Positions 18,842 to 29,700 of a stretch of 64,000 nucleotides of DNA are shown here, in pieces. Position numbers and translations under genes: made by a program. Where the stretch lies: assembly GCA_019359495.1 (NCBI GenBank), contig JAHHHF010000080.1:62001-126000 (forward strand). The letters run 5' to 3'. The notes beneath the pieces are model-generated. The model searched no databases and was not told where the DNA came from. It saw only the letters and a list, made by a program, of their open reading frames with translations. The stretch's first letter is position 1; the number at the start of each line of letters is the position of its first letter. Source of the stretch: Goleter apudmare HA4340-LM2 (GTDB lineage Bacteria > Cyanobacteriota > Cyanobacteriia > Cyanobacteriales > Nostocaceae).

Positions 18842-18959
18842 TTGACATTTAATCGGTTCGTAGTCAGCACTCTTCGTGCTGATTCATCTATCCCCTCCCA
18901 CCTCCTCACCAGAAATAGCTAGAATCAGAGTGTTTACTTATCTTATTTGTGCTGAGGTT

Positions 18960-19331
18960 GTGGCTACAGTATCTTGTCCTCGCTGCCAGCAACTGGTTGA
19001 TAATCAAGCTATTACTTGTCCCTATTGCCGTGTCACTCTTAAAGCTTACGGACATCCCGGTATTCCGTTGCATCGTGCCACCGGGAATGAATACCTGTGC
19101 GATCGCTGCGTTTATCATGAAGATGATACGTGCAACTTTCCTCAACGACCCTACGCTAAAGACTGTACACTTTACCAAAATATTGAAGAAAGCAAATTAG
19201 CCCTGCAACAACAGCCTTACACTTTGAGCTGCAACGCCAGGGTTAAAAGCTGGCTACAACGCTATCAAACTTGGCTACTACTACTAGGTTTATTATTTAT
19301 CTGTTTTCTGATTGTCGTATCTGGGGGATGA
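18960..19331 (+). CDS. Zinc-ribbon protein with C-terminal membrane anchor
   Basis: A 123-residue protein. An N-terminal zinc ribbon has two CxxC pairs (CPRC and CPYC). A second Cys cluster follows around residues 45-75 (LCDRCVYHEDDTCNFPQRPYAKDC). A single C-terminal hydrophobic helix (TWLLLLGLLFICFLIVV) would anchor the protein in a membrane with the zinc domains on one face. The GTG at 18960 places the zinc ribbon at residue 6. The frame is open back to 18876 but the extra residues look non-coding. The function is unknown. Confidence 0.78.
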   Translation: MATVSCPRCQQLVDNQAITCPYCRVTLKAYGHPGIPLHRATGNEYLCDRCVYHEDDTCNFPQRPYAKDCTLYQNIEESKLALQQQPYTLSCNARVKSWLQRYQTWLLLLGLLFICFLIVVSGG

Positions 19332-19409
19332 AGGAAGAGGCAAAGAGGCAGAAAGCAAGGAAGAAAATCCTCACCTCTTGCACCCTGCTTCTTAACCACG
19401 CCCCATGCC

Positions 19410-21341
19410 TTAAACTGCATTTGCTGCCTCAACAATCACTGGTTTAGCTTCTTCATTAAACACCGCCAAGTCAAACCAAAAAGTAGTTCCAACGCCAACT
19501 TCACTCACTAAATGGACTTTACTGCGATGCCGTTCCATGATGTTTCTCACAATGGATAGACCCAAACCTGTGCCTTCTAGGGTGTGAACTCGGTTTTCGA
19601 CGCGGTAGAAGCGGTCAAATATTGCCTGTTGGTCTTCTGGGCCGATGCCAATGCCAGTATCAGAGATTTCCACCCGCACTGGTGGTAACTGATTATGGGA
19701 GTTGGACTTGGGATCTAGTTGGTAGGTGCGAATTGCTACTTTGCCACCAGCAGATGTAAATTTGAGGGCGTTACCAACCAAATTAGCTAATACTTGCAGC
19801 AACAAATCATAATTACCTACCACTAAGGGCAAATTAGGGGCAACTTCCTGAATTAATTCAATACCTTTATCTCTAGCATTCAATTGATAAGTACGCAGGG
19901 TTTGCTCAATAGCTTGCGCTAAATCTACACCATCGAAGTTGTAGCTACGTCCAGATTCTAACTTGGACAAGTCCAAAACATCGTTAACTAGGCGGGTGAG
20001 TCTATCAGTTTCATGATTGACAGTTTGCAGAAAATCTTGCCTTTGTTCTAAACTCAAATCTTCGCCGTAGTCGTGCAAAGTTTCGATAAAAGATTTGATG
20101 TTAAATAGGGGTGTCCGCAGTTCGTGAGAAACATTGCTGATGAATTGGGTTTTGGCTTCGTTGAGTTCCACCTCACGGGTAATATCTTGCACTGTGATGG
20201 CAATACCTTTAATGCTTTCCCGTTGCAGATTTAATACCGTAGTCAGCAAAATCCGGATAGTCCGTTTGGTGGGTTGGTTGAGGGGGATACGAAACTCGGC
20301 GCTTTCGCATTCCCCAGCTGCCATTTCGTACAACGGACTAGAAATTTCCATTTGTACAACTGGAGGTAAGTGAGATAAAAGGCTGCTACCAACAACATCA
20401 TCTCCTTCCCAACCAAAAATTCGCCGCGCCGTGGGGTTAACCAAAATTACTTGCATATTGTTATCAATCAGCACGGCACCATCGGCAATGGTGGAGACTA
20501 GGGTTTCTAGTTTGGCTTTCTCTGCTGTCAGTTCCTCAATATTTTGCTCTTCATAGCTTTCTAGGCGCTCTGCCATGTCATTAAAGCTTAAAATTACCTC
20601 TCCTAGTTCGCCTCCCAGGGGTAAATCAATTCGCTGCTTAAAATTCCCAGCAGCAATTTGTTTCACGCCTACTAGCAATTCTTTAATGGGTTTGGTAATG
20701 GTTAAAGCGTTAATCACCCCTGCCAAGATCACCATGACCCAAATCGTGATAAAAACGGCAATGGTGACATCACGGGTGAAATTTGTCGATATAACTGCCG
20801 TCTGGTTGGGGTTGATGCCAATCGCCAAAACACCCAGGTATTTCTTATCTACCATGAGGGGGACAAACACATCGGTAACAGCCCCATCTGGGGTCATGTG
20901 CTGCCGCACCATCGGCTTTTCCCCATCACCAGGATAATCTTCTGGCAGTTGTATTCGCCGTTCGATGGTGAGGGAATTGGCCACCTCCTGATCCAAAAAA
21001 GGAATCCCCAGGAAGATTTGCCCTGTTTCATCAGCGTAGAGCATATAACGCACACTAGAGGTGCTGCTGAAGAAACGTTGGGAAAATAGAGACACTTCGG
21101 TGAGATTGTGTTCTGCAACTAAGGGGGCGACGTTGGCAGCTAGTAGCAGTCCCAAGTCACGACCGAAGCGGGTGTCATTCATCCGCGCATCTTGCTGGAT
21201 TGTATTCACTGCCCAGAAAGTGAGACCGCTCATCACCAATGAAACCACCAGCGTGGCCACAGCTAACAGCTTAGTCTGGAGGGTAAAATCTGACCACCAA
21301 TTGGCGATCGCTTCTCGGATTGTTTTCAAAAGAGCCAGCAT
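19410..21341 (-). CDS. nblS: Sensor histidine kinase NblS (Hik33/DspA type)
   Basis: A 643-residue membrane sensor kinase in the order: membrane helix (about 25-48), extracytoplasmic sensor, second helix (about 193-215), HAMP, PAS (about 285-390), HisKA with H406 in SHELRTPL, and HATPase_c (N box NLVGNALKF, G1 DTGIGIG, G2 GTGLGL). This is the arrangement of cyanobacterial NblS, which controls high-light and nutrient-stress responses and phycobilisome breakdown. It lies 144 bp downstream of purD on the same strand, a neighbourhood also known elsewhere in cyanobacteria, and is probably co-transcribed. Confidence 0.93.
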   Translation of the reverse strand: MLALLKTIREAIANWWSDFTLQTKLLAVATLVVSLVMSGLTFWAVNTIQQDARMNDTRFGRDLGLLLAANVAPLVAEHNLTEVSLFSQRFFSSTSSVRYMLYADETGQIFLGIPFLDQEVANSLTIERRIQLPEDYPGDGEKPMVRQHMTPDGAVTDVFVPLMVDKKYLGVLAIGINPNQTAVISTNFTRDVTIAVFITIWVMVILAGVINALTITKPIKELLVGVKQIAAGNFKQRIDLPLGGELGEVILSFNDMAERLESYEEQNIEELTAEKAKLETLVSTIADGAVLIDNNMQVILVNPTARRIFGWEGDDVVGSSLLSHLPPVVQMEISSPLYEMAAGECESAEFRIPLNQPTKRTIRILLTTVLNLQRESIKGIAITVQDITREVELNEAKTQFISNVSHELRTPLFNIKSFIETLHDYGEDLSLEQRQDFLQTVNHETDRLTRLVNDVLDLSKLESGRSYNFDGVDLAQAIEQTLRTYQLNARDKGIELIQEVAPNLPLVVGNYDLLLQVLANLVGNALKFTSAGGKVAIRTYQLDPKSNSHNQLPPVRVEISDTGIGIGPEDQQAIFDRFYRVENRVHTLEGTGLGLSIVRNIMERHRSKVHLVSEVGVGTTFWFDLAVFNEEAKPVIVEAANAV

Positions 21342-21485
21342 TTTAAATTAAAGTTGTTAGTAGTTTTCGTTATAAACCCCAACAACTAAAAAATTAACAG
21401 TTATTTGGCAAACATGTTACAGATGGACGTGGGGAAGAAGGCATGGGGCATTGGTAGAGAGAATTATTCCCTATTATCCTGTTGC

Positions 21486-22778
21486 TTACTCACTCAAAAC
21501 CCGATGCCCAATATCTCTACGGTAGTAGATCCCTTCAAAGTTAATGGCTGTGATGCCAGTGTAAGCGTGGGCGATCGCTTGCTCAAAATTTTCGCCAATT
21601 CCAGTGACGTTTAAGACTCGACCGCCATCTGTGACAACTTGTTGTTGCTGGTTCAATTTTGTGCCTGCATGAAATACCGTCACGCCTAAAGCTTCCGCTT
21701 GTTCAATTCCAGTGATGACTTTGCCTTTTTCGTAGCCCCCAGGATAACCGCCAGCAGCAGTGACAACGGTGGCAGCTGCACCTTGCTTCCAAGCTATGGG
21801 TGACAATTCAGCTAATCGTTGCTGTACACAGGCAAGCATCAACTCTTCTAGAGGTGTTTCCAAGAGTGGCAAAATCACTTGGGTTTCCGGATCGCCAAAG
21901 CGACAATTAAATTCTAGAACTTTCAAGTCACCGTTGGGTGCAATCATCAACCCAGCATACAGCACACCGCGATAGTCAATGCCTTTAGCTCTTAAAGTGG
22001 CGATCGCTCTTTCTAAAACTTCAGTTTGCACCCGTGCCATTAATTCTGGTGTAGCTATGGGTGCTGGGGCATAAGCACCCATTCCACCTGTATTTTCTCC
22101 CGTATCCCCCTCGCAAATCCGTTTGTGGTCTTGAGCCGGTAATAAAGGTCTAATCGTCAACCCATCCGTCAACGCTAAAATCGAAACCTCCTGCCCAATT
22201 AAACATTCTTCAATCACCACAAACTCGCCAGCACTGCCAAACTGTCCCTGGAAAATGGCATCAATCGCATCTTGAGCCTGTGCTAATGTTTCGGCAACTG
22301 TCACGCCCTTACCAGCCGCCAAGCCATCAGCTTTGACCACAATTGGTGCTCCCTGGCCTTGCACATAAGATTTTGCTGCTGCTGCTTCATGAAATACCGC
22401 CGCCTTAGCAGTAGGAATCCCGGCTTCTTGCATTAAAGCTTTGGCCCAAGCCTTACTCGCCTCAATCTGCGCTCCCGCTCTCCCAGGGCCAAATACCAAT
22501 AGTCCTTGAGCTTGGAGATGGTCTGTAATTCCCTTTGCCAGAGGCACTTCTGGCCCAACTACTACCAGAGTTATGCCATGTTGCAGAGCAAATTGGCTGA
22601 TGCCCTCAAAGTCATCCACAGCCAAAGCCAAGTTTTGACAACGTGCCAAACTTGCCGTACCCCCATTCCCAGGTACACACACAACTTCCTCAATCTGCTT
22701 AGATTGCAGAAGTTTCCATGCCAGAGCATGTTCTCGCCCCCCATTCCCGACAACTAAAACTTTCACTGATTTCCTCAT
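21486..22778 (-). CDS. purD: Phosphoribosylamine-glycine ligase
   Basis: A 430-residue GARS of the ATP-grasp superfamily, which joins glycine to phosphoribosylamine in purine synthesis. It has the N-terminal VLVVGNGGREHALAWKL, the ATP-grasp core (VKADGLAAGKGVTVA), the metal-binding FNCRFGDPETQ, and a C-terminal GGYPGGYEKG segment. The ATG at 22778 is selected because it directly precedes the family N-terminus. A TTG five codons upstream is also in frame. nblS follows on the same strand. Confidence 0.95.
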   Translation of the reverse strand: MRKSVKVLVVGNGGREHALAWKLLQSKQIEEVVCVPGNGGTASLARCQNLALAVDDFEGISQFALQHGITLVVVGPEVPLAKGITDHLQAQGLLVFGPGRAGAQIEASKAWAKALMQEAGIPTAKAAVFHEAAAAKSYVQGQGAPIVVKADGLAAGKGVTVAETLAQAQDAIDAIFQGQFGSAGEFVVIEECLIGQEVSILALTDGLTIRPLLPAQDHKRICEGDTGENTGGMGAYAPAPIATPELMARVQTEVLERAIATLRAKGIDYRGVLYAGLMIAPNGDLKVLEFNCRFGDPETQVILPLLETPLEELMLACVQQRLAELSPIAWKQGAAATVVTAAGGYPGGYEKGKVITGIEQAEALGVTVFHAGTKLNQQQQVVTDGGRVLNVTGIGENFEQAIAHAYTGITAINFEGIYYRRDIGHRVLSE

Positions 22779-23286
22779 GGGTCTCTTACGCAACGAGAAT
22801 CCTTAATGGTGCTCGCGGATCAATTTTTTCACCAATTCTCCCACTTATGCAAGTCCCCTACTGACTGAGCATATTAGGTGTAAATCAAATTTTTTCTTTT
22901 TCCTTGAGCGAACAAAACTATATTCAGATACCTGCTATTAACTTAAGTAGAGCGGTGCAAATAAAGCTAACTGGAGAGGGTCGGTGTTCTTACAAAGTTC
23001 TGAACGCTGGAAGCCGCAGAAGCGTCTACAGACTTTGCGCTTTGGTGTTTGGAATTTTGTGTTTGCAAGGGTTGATATTACAGAAGTTTTTGAAAATTGA
23101 CATAACAAATTGTGTCTCTTTACGCAACTATCTATTGTCACAAAATCAAGAGCATATAAATAGCAAAATATAGCCTTGAAGATGAGTATGTTTTATTACT
23201 AGCGAAAGACGCTAACTGTTCAATATTCCTTTACAATCATTCCGGGGATAGTTTGACAACCAATCTATATTCATCCGCCCAAATAT
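22779..23286. other. 508-bp divergent intergenic region
   Basis: It holds promoters for purD (leftward) and the response regulator (rightward). An 89-codon open frame at 22,904-23,173 reads through a repeat-like word (about 23,005-23,035, AAGCCGCAGAAGCGTCTACA) and shows no protein-like features, so I do not call it. Confidence 0.4.
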
Positions 23287-23961
23287 ATGCGAATCTTACT
23301 TGTTGAAGATGATCCTGAACAACTAGAGCCACTAAAGGGTATCTTAGCTGAAGCTGGATATACTGTTGATGGTGTTGAAGACGGTGAAACTGCTCAGTGG
23401 TTATTGTCGCAAAAAGATTATGATCTGTTAATTTTAGACTGGATGCTACCAAATTTTAGCGGTTTGAGTCTATGTCAACAGTATCGACGTGCGGGCAAAA
23501 CTGCACCTGTACTAATGCTTTCTGCTAAAGATACTACAGCAGATAAAGTCATCGGTTTAGATGCGGGAGCAGATGATTATTTAGTCAAACCAGCAGATTT
23601 AGTCGAGTTGTTAGCACGAGTACGTGCATTGAAAAGGCGGGTTCCTTCTTGGCAAGGAGAGTCATTACGGATATCAGATTTACAATTACATTTAAATAAG
23701 TTAATTGTGGAGCGTGGTTTAACAAGCGTGGAATTATCTTACCGCGAAGCACAATTACTAGAATATTTGATGCGGCATCCCAATCAAATTTTAACCCGTG
23801 ATCAGATTGAGCAAGCTTTATGGGAATGGGGCGCAGAACCGGAAAGTAATGCATTAACTGTGCTAGTACGGAAATTGCGATATAAATTACAAATTATTGG
23901 TGCGGAAGATTGGATTAAAACTGTTTATGGCATGGGATATAGTTTACAATCGCCGCAATAG
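23287..23961 (+). CDS. OmpR/PhoB-family response regulator
   Basis: A 224-residue two-component regulator. The receiver domain has the acidic pocket EDD (7-9), the phospho-acceptor D51 in LILDWMLP, and K in DDYLVKPAD. The winged-helix DNA-binding domain (about 125-220) ends in the usual KTVYGMGYSL. It resembles RppA-type regulators. No histidine kinase gene is adjacent: the next gene is a permease 360 bp away, so its kinase is elsewhere. Confidence 0.93.
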   Translation: MRILLVEDDPEQLEPLKGILAEAGYTVDGVEDGETAQWLLSQKDYDLLILDWMLPNFSGLSLCQQYRRAGKTAPVLMLSAKDTTADKVIGLDAGADDYLVKPADLVELLARVRALKRRVPSWQGESLRISDLQLHLNKLIVERGLTSVELSYREAQLLEYLMRHPNQILTRDQIEQALWEWGAEPESNALTVLVRKLRYKLQIIGAEDWIKTVYGMGYSLQSPQ

Positions 23962-24323
23962 TGAGAGATTAAATTTTTGGTATTGTATAAACTCAAGAAT
24001 GATAAGATCCCTAATTTATTTCAAAAGTCGGGTATCTAAGCTTTACAATTTTTACAAATTATGTATTATGTTTAGCGGTAAGCGTCCCTTTCATAGAGTG
24101 CATAGCATAGTTAAACAGGATACAAATATTGAAAGTTATCTACCACTTTTGTCAGATTTTGGCATGATGATCACTTTTAAATCACATTTATAGCTCAAAC
24201 TCAAATATAAGCGGAGTTTTAAAGTAGTTACCGATGAATAAATGATGGTGCTTTAGGTTGTCTTGAACGACAGCAATCTTTGCATGGCAATTTTAAATCT
24301 GGTGCAAGCTCAAATTAAAATTT
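23962..24323. other. Intergenic region without recognised feature
   Basis: A 362-bp AT-rich spacer between the response regulator and the permease. A 98-codon open frame overlapping the regulator end has no protein-like character. Nothing else is visible. Confidence 0.35.
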
Positions 24324-25706
24324 GTGAGAACTGATGTGAATAGACAGCAAAACTACAGTATTGCCCAGGAAAGTACAGCTAATAACTCAGTTGCAGCACC
24401 AAAGCCATCATTAGCTTTGTTGGATGCAGTTGCGTTGATTGTCGGTATTGTAATTGGGGCAGGAATTTTCCAAACTCCAGCATTTGTAGCTGCTAATGCA
24501 AGCAGTGAGGGTGCTGTATTGCTGCTGTGGTTGGTTGGTGGTGCAGTTTCTTTAATTGGAGCATTATGCTATGCAGAACTAGCCACAACTTACCCTGATG
24601 TTGGAGGTACTTACTATTACTTGAAATTGGCTTTTGGGCGGACAGTAGCGTTTCTTTTTGCCTGGGCAAGAATGACAGTAATTCAAACTGGATCTATTGT
24701 TTTACTGGCATTTGTTTTTGGTGACTACTTCTCTAGATTGTTACCCCTAGGTACTTATTCTTCTTCGATTTATGCTGCTGTGGCAATTAGTTTACTTACA
24801 GGGTTAAATATTCTTGGTTTATCCCCTGGTAAATGGACACAGAACTGGCTGACTTTTGCTAAGATTTTAGGTTTACTGCTAGTTGTCTTCATAGGATTTT
24901 TCTCTGTCAATTCTACAAATTTTCCGCTTTCTTTAGATTCCCCCACTTCCTCAACATCATCTAATTGGGGTCTGGCAATGGTATTTGTCTTGCTGACATT
25001 TGGGGGATGGAATGAAGCAGCTTATATCTCGGCAGAAATTCAAAACAGAAGACGGAATATGGTGCGATCGCTAATGTGGAGTATTGGCATTATCACGGGG
25101 ATTTACTTGCTAATTAATCTTGCTTATTTACGAGGTTTAGGATTAGCAGGAATGGCTTCATCAGAAGCCGTAGCCGCAGCCTTAATGGATAGGATTGTTG
25201 GTACACCGGGAGCTATATTCCTCAGTGTCTTGGTGGCAATTTGTACTTTGGGTGCAATTAACGCCACAATTTTGACAGGAGCACGTACTAATTACGCTCT
25301 GGGACAAGATTTTTCTTTGTTTGCTTTCGTAGGACGTTGGCAAGCTAGAAATGATACTCCTGTCCAAGCTTTATTACTACAAGGAGCATTCGCTCTAGGA
25401 CTAGTGTTGCTAGGCACTATCACCCGCAACGGGTTTGAAACGATGGTGGAATATACAGCACCGGTATTTTGGTTCTTTTTCTTGCTATCTGCGATTTCAC
25501 TGTTTGTCTTACGCAGAAGAGAACCAAATACTGTCCGCCCTTTCCAAGTGCCATTTTACCCTTTAACGCCATTGCTATTTTGCATTGTTTGTGGTTACTT
25601 GCTTTACTCCAGTTTGGCATACACAGGCATAGGGGCACTGGTAGGCATTTTAGTTGTAGGGGCAGGCATTCCGTTGTTGTTATTGAACAACTACCGACAC
25701 AGCTAA
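24324..25706 (+). CDS. APC-superfamily amino-acid permease
   Basis: A 460-residue transporter with about 12 hydrophobic helices. The signature of APC permeases is in helix 1 (VALIVGIVIGAGIFQTPAFVA). The conserved E-L (YAELATTYPDVGGTYYYLKLAFG) follows. Substrate specificity cannot be read from the sequence; the best guess is neutral or cationic amino acids. The start is a GTG at 24324, with another GTG four codons later. Its stop is 58 bp before the lipoprotein methyltransferase gene, with which it may form an operon. Confidence 0.88.
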   Translation: MRTDVNRQQNYSIAQESTANNSVAAPKPSLALLDAVALIVGIVIGAGIFQTPAFVAANASSEGAVLLLWLVGGAVSLIGALCYAELATTYPDVGGTYYYLKLAFGRTVAFLFAWARMTVIQTGSIVLLAFVFGDYFSRLLPLGTYSSSIYAAVAISLLTGLNILGLSPGKWTQNWLTFAKILGLLLVVFIGFFSVNSTNFPLSLDSPTSSTSSNWGLAMVFVLLTFGGWNEAAYISAEIQNRRRNMVRSLMWSIGIITGIYLLINLAYLRGLGLAGMASSEAVAAALMDRIVGTPGAIFLSVLVAICTLGAINATILTGARTNYALGQDFSLFAFVGRWQARNDTPVQALLLQGAFALGLVLLGTITRNGFETMVEYTAPVFWFFFLLSAISLFVLRRREPNTVRPFQVPFYPLTPLLFCIVCGYLLYSSLAYTGIGALVGILVVGAGIPLLLLNNYRHS

Positions 25707-25766
25707 TACCATTTTGGATTTTGGTTTGTGTCAATCCATTTGCAAACAATTAATCAGGAGAAAATG

Positions 25767-26393
25767 ATGAAATTACAACAAGTTTTGGTTTCAGTTGTAG
25801 CAAGTGTTAGTATTGCTAGCTTGGGTATTACTGGATGTACAAATGTGCGAGACTTCCAAGCAGATGGACAAGCTAATACCCCAACACCTACAAATGTAAT
25901 TCCAGTACAAGAACGTACTCCTGATGTGCCTTATGTACCCACTCCACAACCTGTGGTAGATGCCATGTTAACTTTGGCTCAAGTTAAGAAAGATGATATT
26001 GTTTATGACTTAGGTAGTGGTGACGGACGCATTCCTATTACTGCTGCCCAAAAATATGGGGCGCGTAGTTTGGGAATAGATATTAACCCTGAACGGGTTA
26101 AAGAGGCAAATGCCAATTTGCAAAAAGCGGGAGTAGGTGATCTTGTAGAGTTTCGTCAACAAGATTTGTTTGAAACTGATTTGAGTAAGGCTAGTGTGGT
26201 GACACTCTATTTACTACCAGAGATTAATCTAAAATTAAGACCAAAGTTGTTTCAAGAACTCAAACCAGGGACTCGTGTTGTTTCCCACGCCTTTGATATG
26301 GGTGACTGGAAACCAGAAAAGGTGCAGGAAGTGGATGGTAAAACTATTTACCTGTGGATAATTCCTGAGAATGTTCCGGCTAATTTGCGTTAA
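25767..26393 (+). CDS. Predicted lipoprotein with class I SAM-dependent methyltransferase domain
   Basis: A 208-residue protein. The N-terminus is a bacterial lipoprotein signal: Lys, hydrophobic stretch VLVSVVASVSIASLGI, then the lipobox ITGC. A Pro/Thr-rich linker follows (to about residue 55). A class I methyltransferase domain then shows motif I YDLGSGDGRIPI and the acidic end of strand 2, LGIDINPERV. The domain resembles DOT1-like or small-molecule methyltransferases. The ATG at 25767 has an AGGAG sequence six bases upstream; an adjacent ATG at 25764 is possible. The lipoprotein signal puts a normally cytosolic enzyme outside the membrane, which is unusual. Confidence 0.82.
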   Translation: MKLQQVLVSVVASVSIASLGITGCTNVRDFQADGQANTPTPTNVIPVQERTPDVPYVPTPQPVVDAMLTLAQVKKDDIVYDLGSGDGRIPITAAQKYGARSLGIDINPERVKEANANLQKAGVGDLVEFRQQDLFETDLSKASVVTLYLLPEINLKLRPKLFQELKPGTRVVSHAFDMGDWKPEKVQEVDGKTIYLWIIPENVPANLR

Positions 26394-26419
26394 TTGCAAC
26401 AGCTAAAAAAGAGGGCGAA

Positions 26420-26700
26420 TTCACAGGGCGAACAACCTTACTCCTACGGAGAAGCAAGCTACGTCCCTACAGGGTATTTTTTTCAATTTGGTATTAATTT
26501 TGAATTTTGCGGAAAGTTGCGTGCGGAGTTGCCAGGAGGGTTTCCCTCCCAGCAAACTTCGGAGGGTTCTCCCCGTTGAGCAACGCCAGTTTGTAACCTA
26601 CGGGTTCGCTGAAAGCGTTCTCGTAGATTAGCCGCCTCCGGCGTCTACAAGTCGGGAAACCCGCCCACGCAACTGGCTCAACTTTTCAAGACGAATTTTG
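26420..26700. repeat. Cluster of dispersed palindromic repeats
   Basis: A GC-richer block between convergent genes. It consists of known-looking Nostoc intergenic repeat words: TACTCCTACGGAGAAGCAAGC near 26,440, a GGAGGGTTTCCCTCC palindrome near 26,536, AACTTCGGAGGGTTCTCC, and a 31-bp word at 26,649-26,679. That last word recurs exactly at 58,499-58,529. Similar material fills 47,550-47,830. No gene is visible. Confidence 0.65.
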
Positions 26701-26708
26701 AATTGATA

Positions 26709-29700
26709 TTACTGCCATTCTTGAAATTCATTGTTGGTGTTGCGGAGGAGGGAGGTGATTTGAGCGCGACGGGTTTCAAAGTTGGCGGCGATGGAAATCA
26801 ACAGAATACCTACTAATAAACCAATAATCCATTTTAAAAATGGATAACGCAAGCTCAAAATTACTAGTTGATAAATGCTGGTAATGAAAAATGCAGCTGT
26901 GCCAATGTAAAGAAAAGCTCGCACTCGCAAGGCTAAACCGGCAAAAATGGCAATCAGGCTAAAAACACCAGGAATTAGGGCTGTATCTTGATGAAATAAG
27001 ATTGCCCAACCACAAATTAAGCCACTACCAAATAGCCGGAGTCCGTGGCGAGTTGTCTTATAGTCTGCTAGCTTCAGTTGGGGATCTATTTGAGCAATAT
27101 ACAAAATTGATAAGCCTATGGGTGTGACATACCATAAAGCATCAGTGAGTTGTAGGCTGTCAAACCAGCGAAATAATGCCCAATCAACTAAGGCGACGCT
27201 GAGATAGGTAAAACGGATATTCGCCGCTACTTTGGCTAGGAAGATATAAAACCCAGCGACTATGAGCAAGGTAATTGGGTATATTTGCAGTCTGGTTTCC
27301 CATACAATTACCAGAGGCACAATATATGCGGCATGTTGCCAAGGTCTTTTCGACCAACCCCAGTTTTCCCAAGGTAAGATGTAGAGAAAATAGGCGACTA
27401 CACAAGCGATCGCACCATTCCACGGCATTAAGGGGCCAAATAAAAATTGTCCGACGGCTGTCTCTCGCCAATACACTCGGATGGCTGCTACTTGGAGTAA
27501 ACCCAGGTACACCCACATCTCGGCGATGGTGATTCTGCCAAAGATCAGGGGGAAGGTTTCGGGAACTGTGGTATTCGGGGAACGCCGCCCTTCAAAAATG
27601 GCATACTGAATCAAAAATACTCCTGTTCCCAATCCTACCAGGCGGTTAACGGCAATGGGAGCGCCGATCGCAGCTAGTAATAAGAAGCTACTCCAAGCCC
27701 AGTGGATATGGGCGATCGCTTTCATCTGTTGGGGTGTCAGACGCAAGTAGTCTACTAGCCACGGCGATAAAATGCGATAGGCGTACATGATACCAACGCC
27801 TAGGGCAGACATGGCAATTAATCCGTCGCCGTATGCGCCGCCTGTAGCTTGGGACATCTGATAGAACAACAGTTCATAAGCAGAGATTGAGACGCCAATA
27901 ATTCCCAAATACAGCAGGGGTTTAAATTCTTCGCGGCGTCGCCCTACACCAATCACAATTAAGGCGACACCAAGGGAAAAGAAACCTGTCCAGCCGGTGA
28001 AGGTGTTGAAACGGAGTAAGATGCTAAAGGCTCCGTAGATCAGTGGTAGGATGTGCAGACTACTCTGCAATCTGGTTAATTGATATTTGCGTCGCCACCA
28101 TTCACCCAAAAGCTGAGTGATTAAGCCAAGGGCAATGTTAGCGATCGCCATATTTACTGTTGAGCGTCCCCAAAACCCTAACAATTCGGCAAGCAACAAT
28201 TCTACACCCCAACCGATGCCATAAAATGCCCAGTTTGTGGGTTGTCCCCAACTGCGATAAGCGATCGCGCCTAAGGTGATTGTTGTGGCGATTAAGTATA
28301 AAAACCCTGGAGATGTCAGCCCGTTATATACCATTAGGGAGTGTAGCGTCAGCATCACCAATTCAACTATACACAAGGCGATCGCCCATTTATCACTGGC
28401 GACTGCATAAATAGTTGCTAGTTCGTCACCCTTTCGCCTGAGAACTCTGCTGCTTAACCATAAACTCAAAGTAGCGATCGCCCCTGTAATCAACCAACCT
28501 GCTCCCGATAAACGTGGTACACCTTCCCACAGCAACGCACCAATGAAACTCAGGATCAAGCCTTCTGTAATGAGCGCCGATGCCAAGTATCGCAAATAGC
28601 GCGTATTTGCCAACATCAGTCCCACCGCTACCGCCAAACCAATTAATCGGATTCCTGGTAAGGGTAAAGTTAGTAACTGAGCCACACCCACCGCCATCAC
28701 ACCCAAAAAAGTGCTAATTTTGCGCCGTTGTGTAGTGGTGCGGCTAGCTATACCCGTCAGCGCTAAAGGCGTAATTAGCCAAATAATGCCCCAATTGTCT
28801 TGAGGGCGAACATTGCCATACCAAGATAACTCTGCATTTGCCCACAACAGCAGAAAACTCATCCCTGCTAGCCCCAAACCAATGTACCATGCACTATCCC
28901 GCCAGAGTCCTCTTCTCAGACTCAGTGCCCACTCTCCCACCATCAAAACTAACAAAATGCCTGCCCAAGCTTGATTATTCAGACTAGGCAAAAACCAATC
29001 TATCGTTGAGCAGAGTGTCAGTACCCCGATGATGTGAGTCAGGTATACCAGAGGGGGAGAAGAGGAGGGGAAGAGGGGAGGCGGTTCTGTAGGTGTAACG
29101 ATCTCTTCTGGAAAGCGTTGTTTGGTGATGAAAGCGAGGGTGACGGTAGAAAATAGTAAATTGAGCGATCGCAATACTGGATTAACTAGGGAAATAGTTG
29201 TTAAAACAGCCCCTAAACATAGCGTCATCAGTTCGCCAAACTTCGCCAAGTCCCGCTTTTGCTGACGATGAAAGCTTTCTGTGACAACCAGCATCAAAAT
29301 GATGTAGGGAAATAAAGCTACACTCAGCAATGCCAAAGGATCATTTTGAGCTTGGGTGAGTTGGGTAGCAACAGCGATCGCCGATTTTTGTAACCCCCCA
29401 GGTATTAACCGCCAAGCCAGCCAAATTGTCTGTAAACCAATGATAAAAACAGCCGCGAAGTCAGCATTGAGACTATATCGCCGTAAGCGATCGCTCGTAT
29501 ACCACAAACCCAATCCACTGACAGCGATCGCTTGTCCTGGGTAATCAATCACGCATACTAACCAACCCAGAACTAATAAAACACTGCCAACTCTCTCCCA
29601 AATCACAGAGGATGAAGGGGAGGGGGGATGAGGAGATGGGGGAGCATCTGCTCTCTCTGCTTCCGGGGTAAAATGCTTCTGTGCTAACCATGTCATCAAC

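Noticed and set aside
22904-23173. 89-codon open frame between purD and the response regulator
   Set aside because: It reads through a repeat-like word and has irregular composition. The region is better explained as a divergent promoter.
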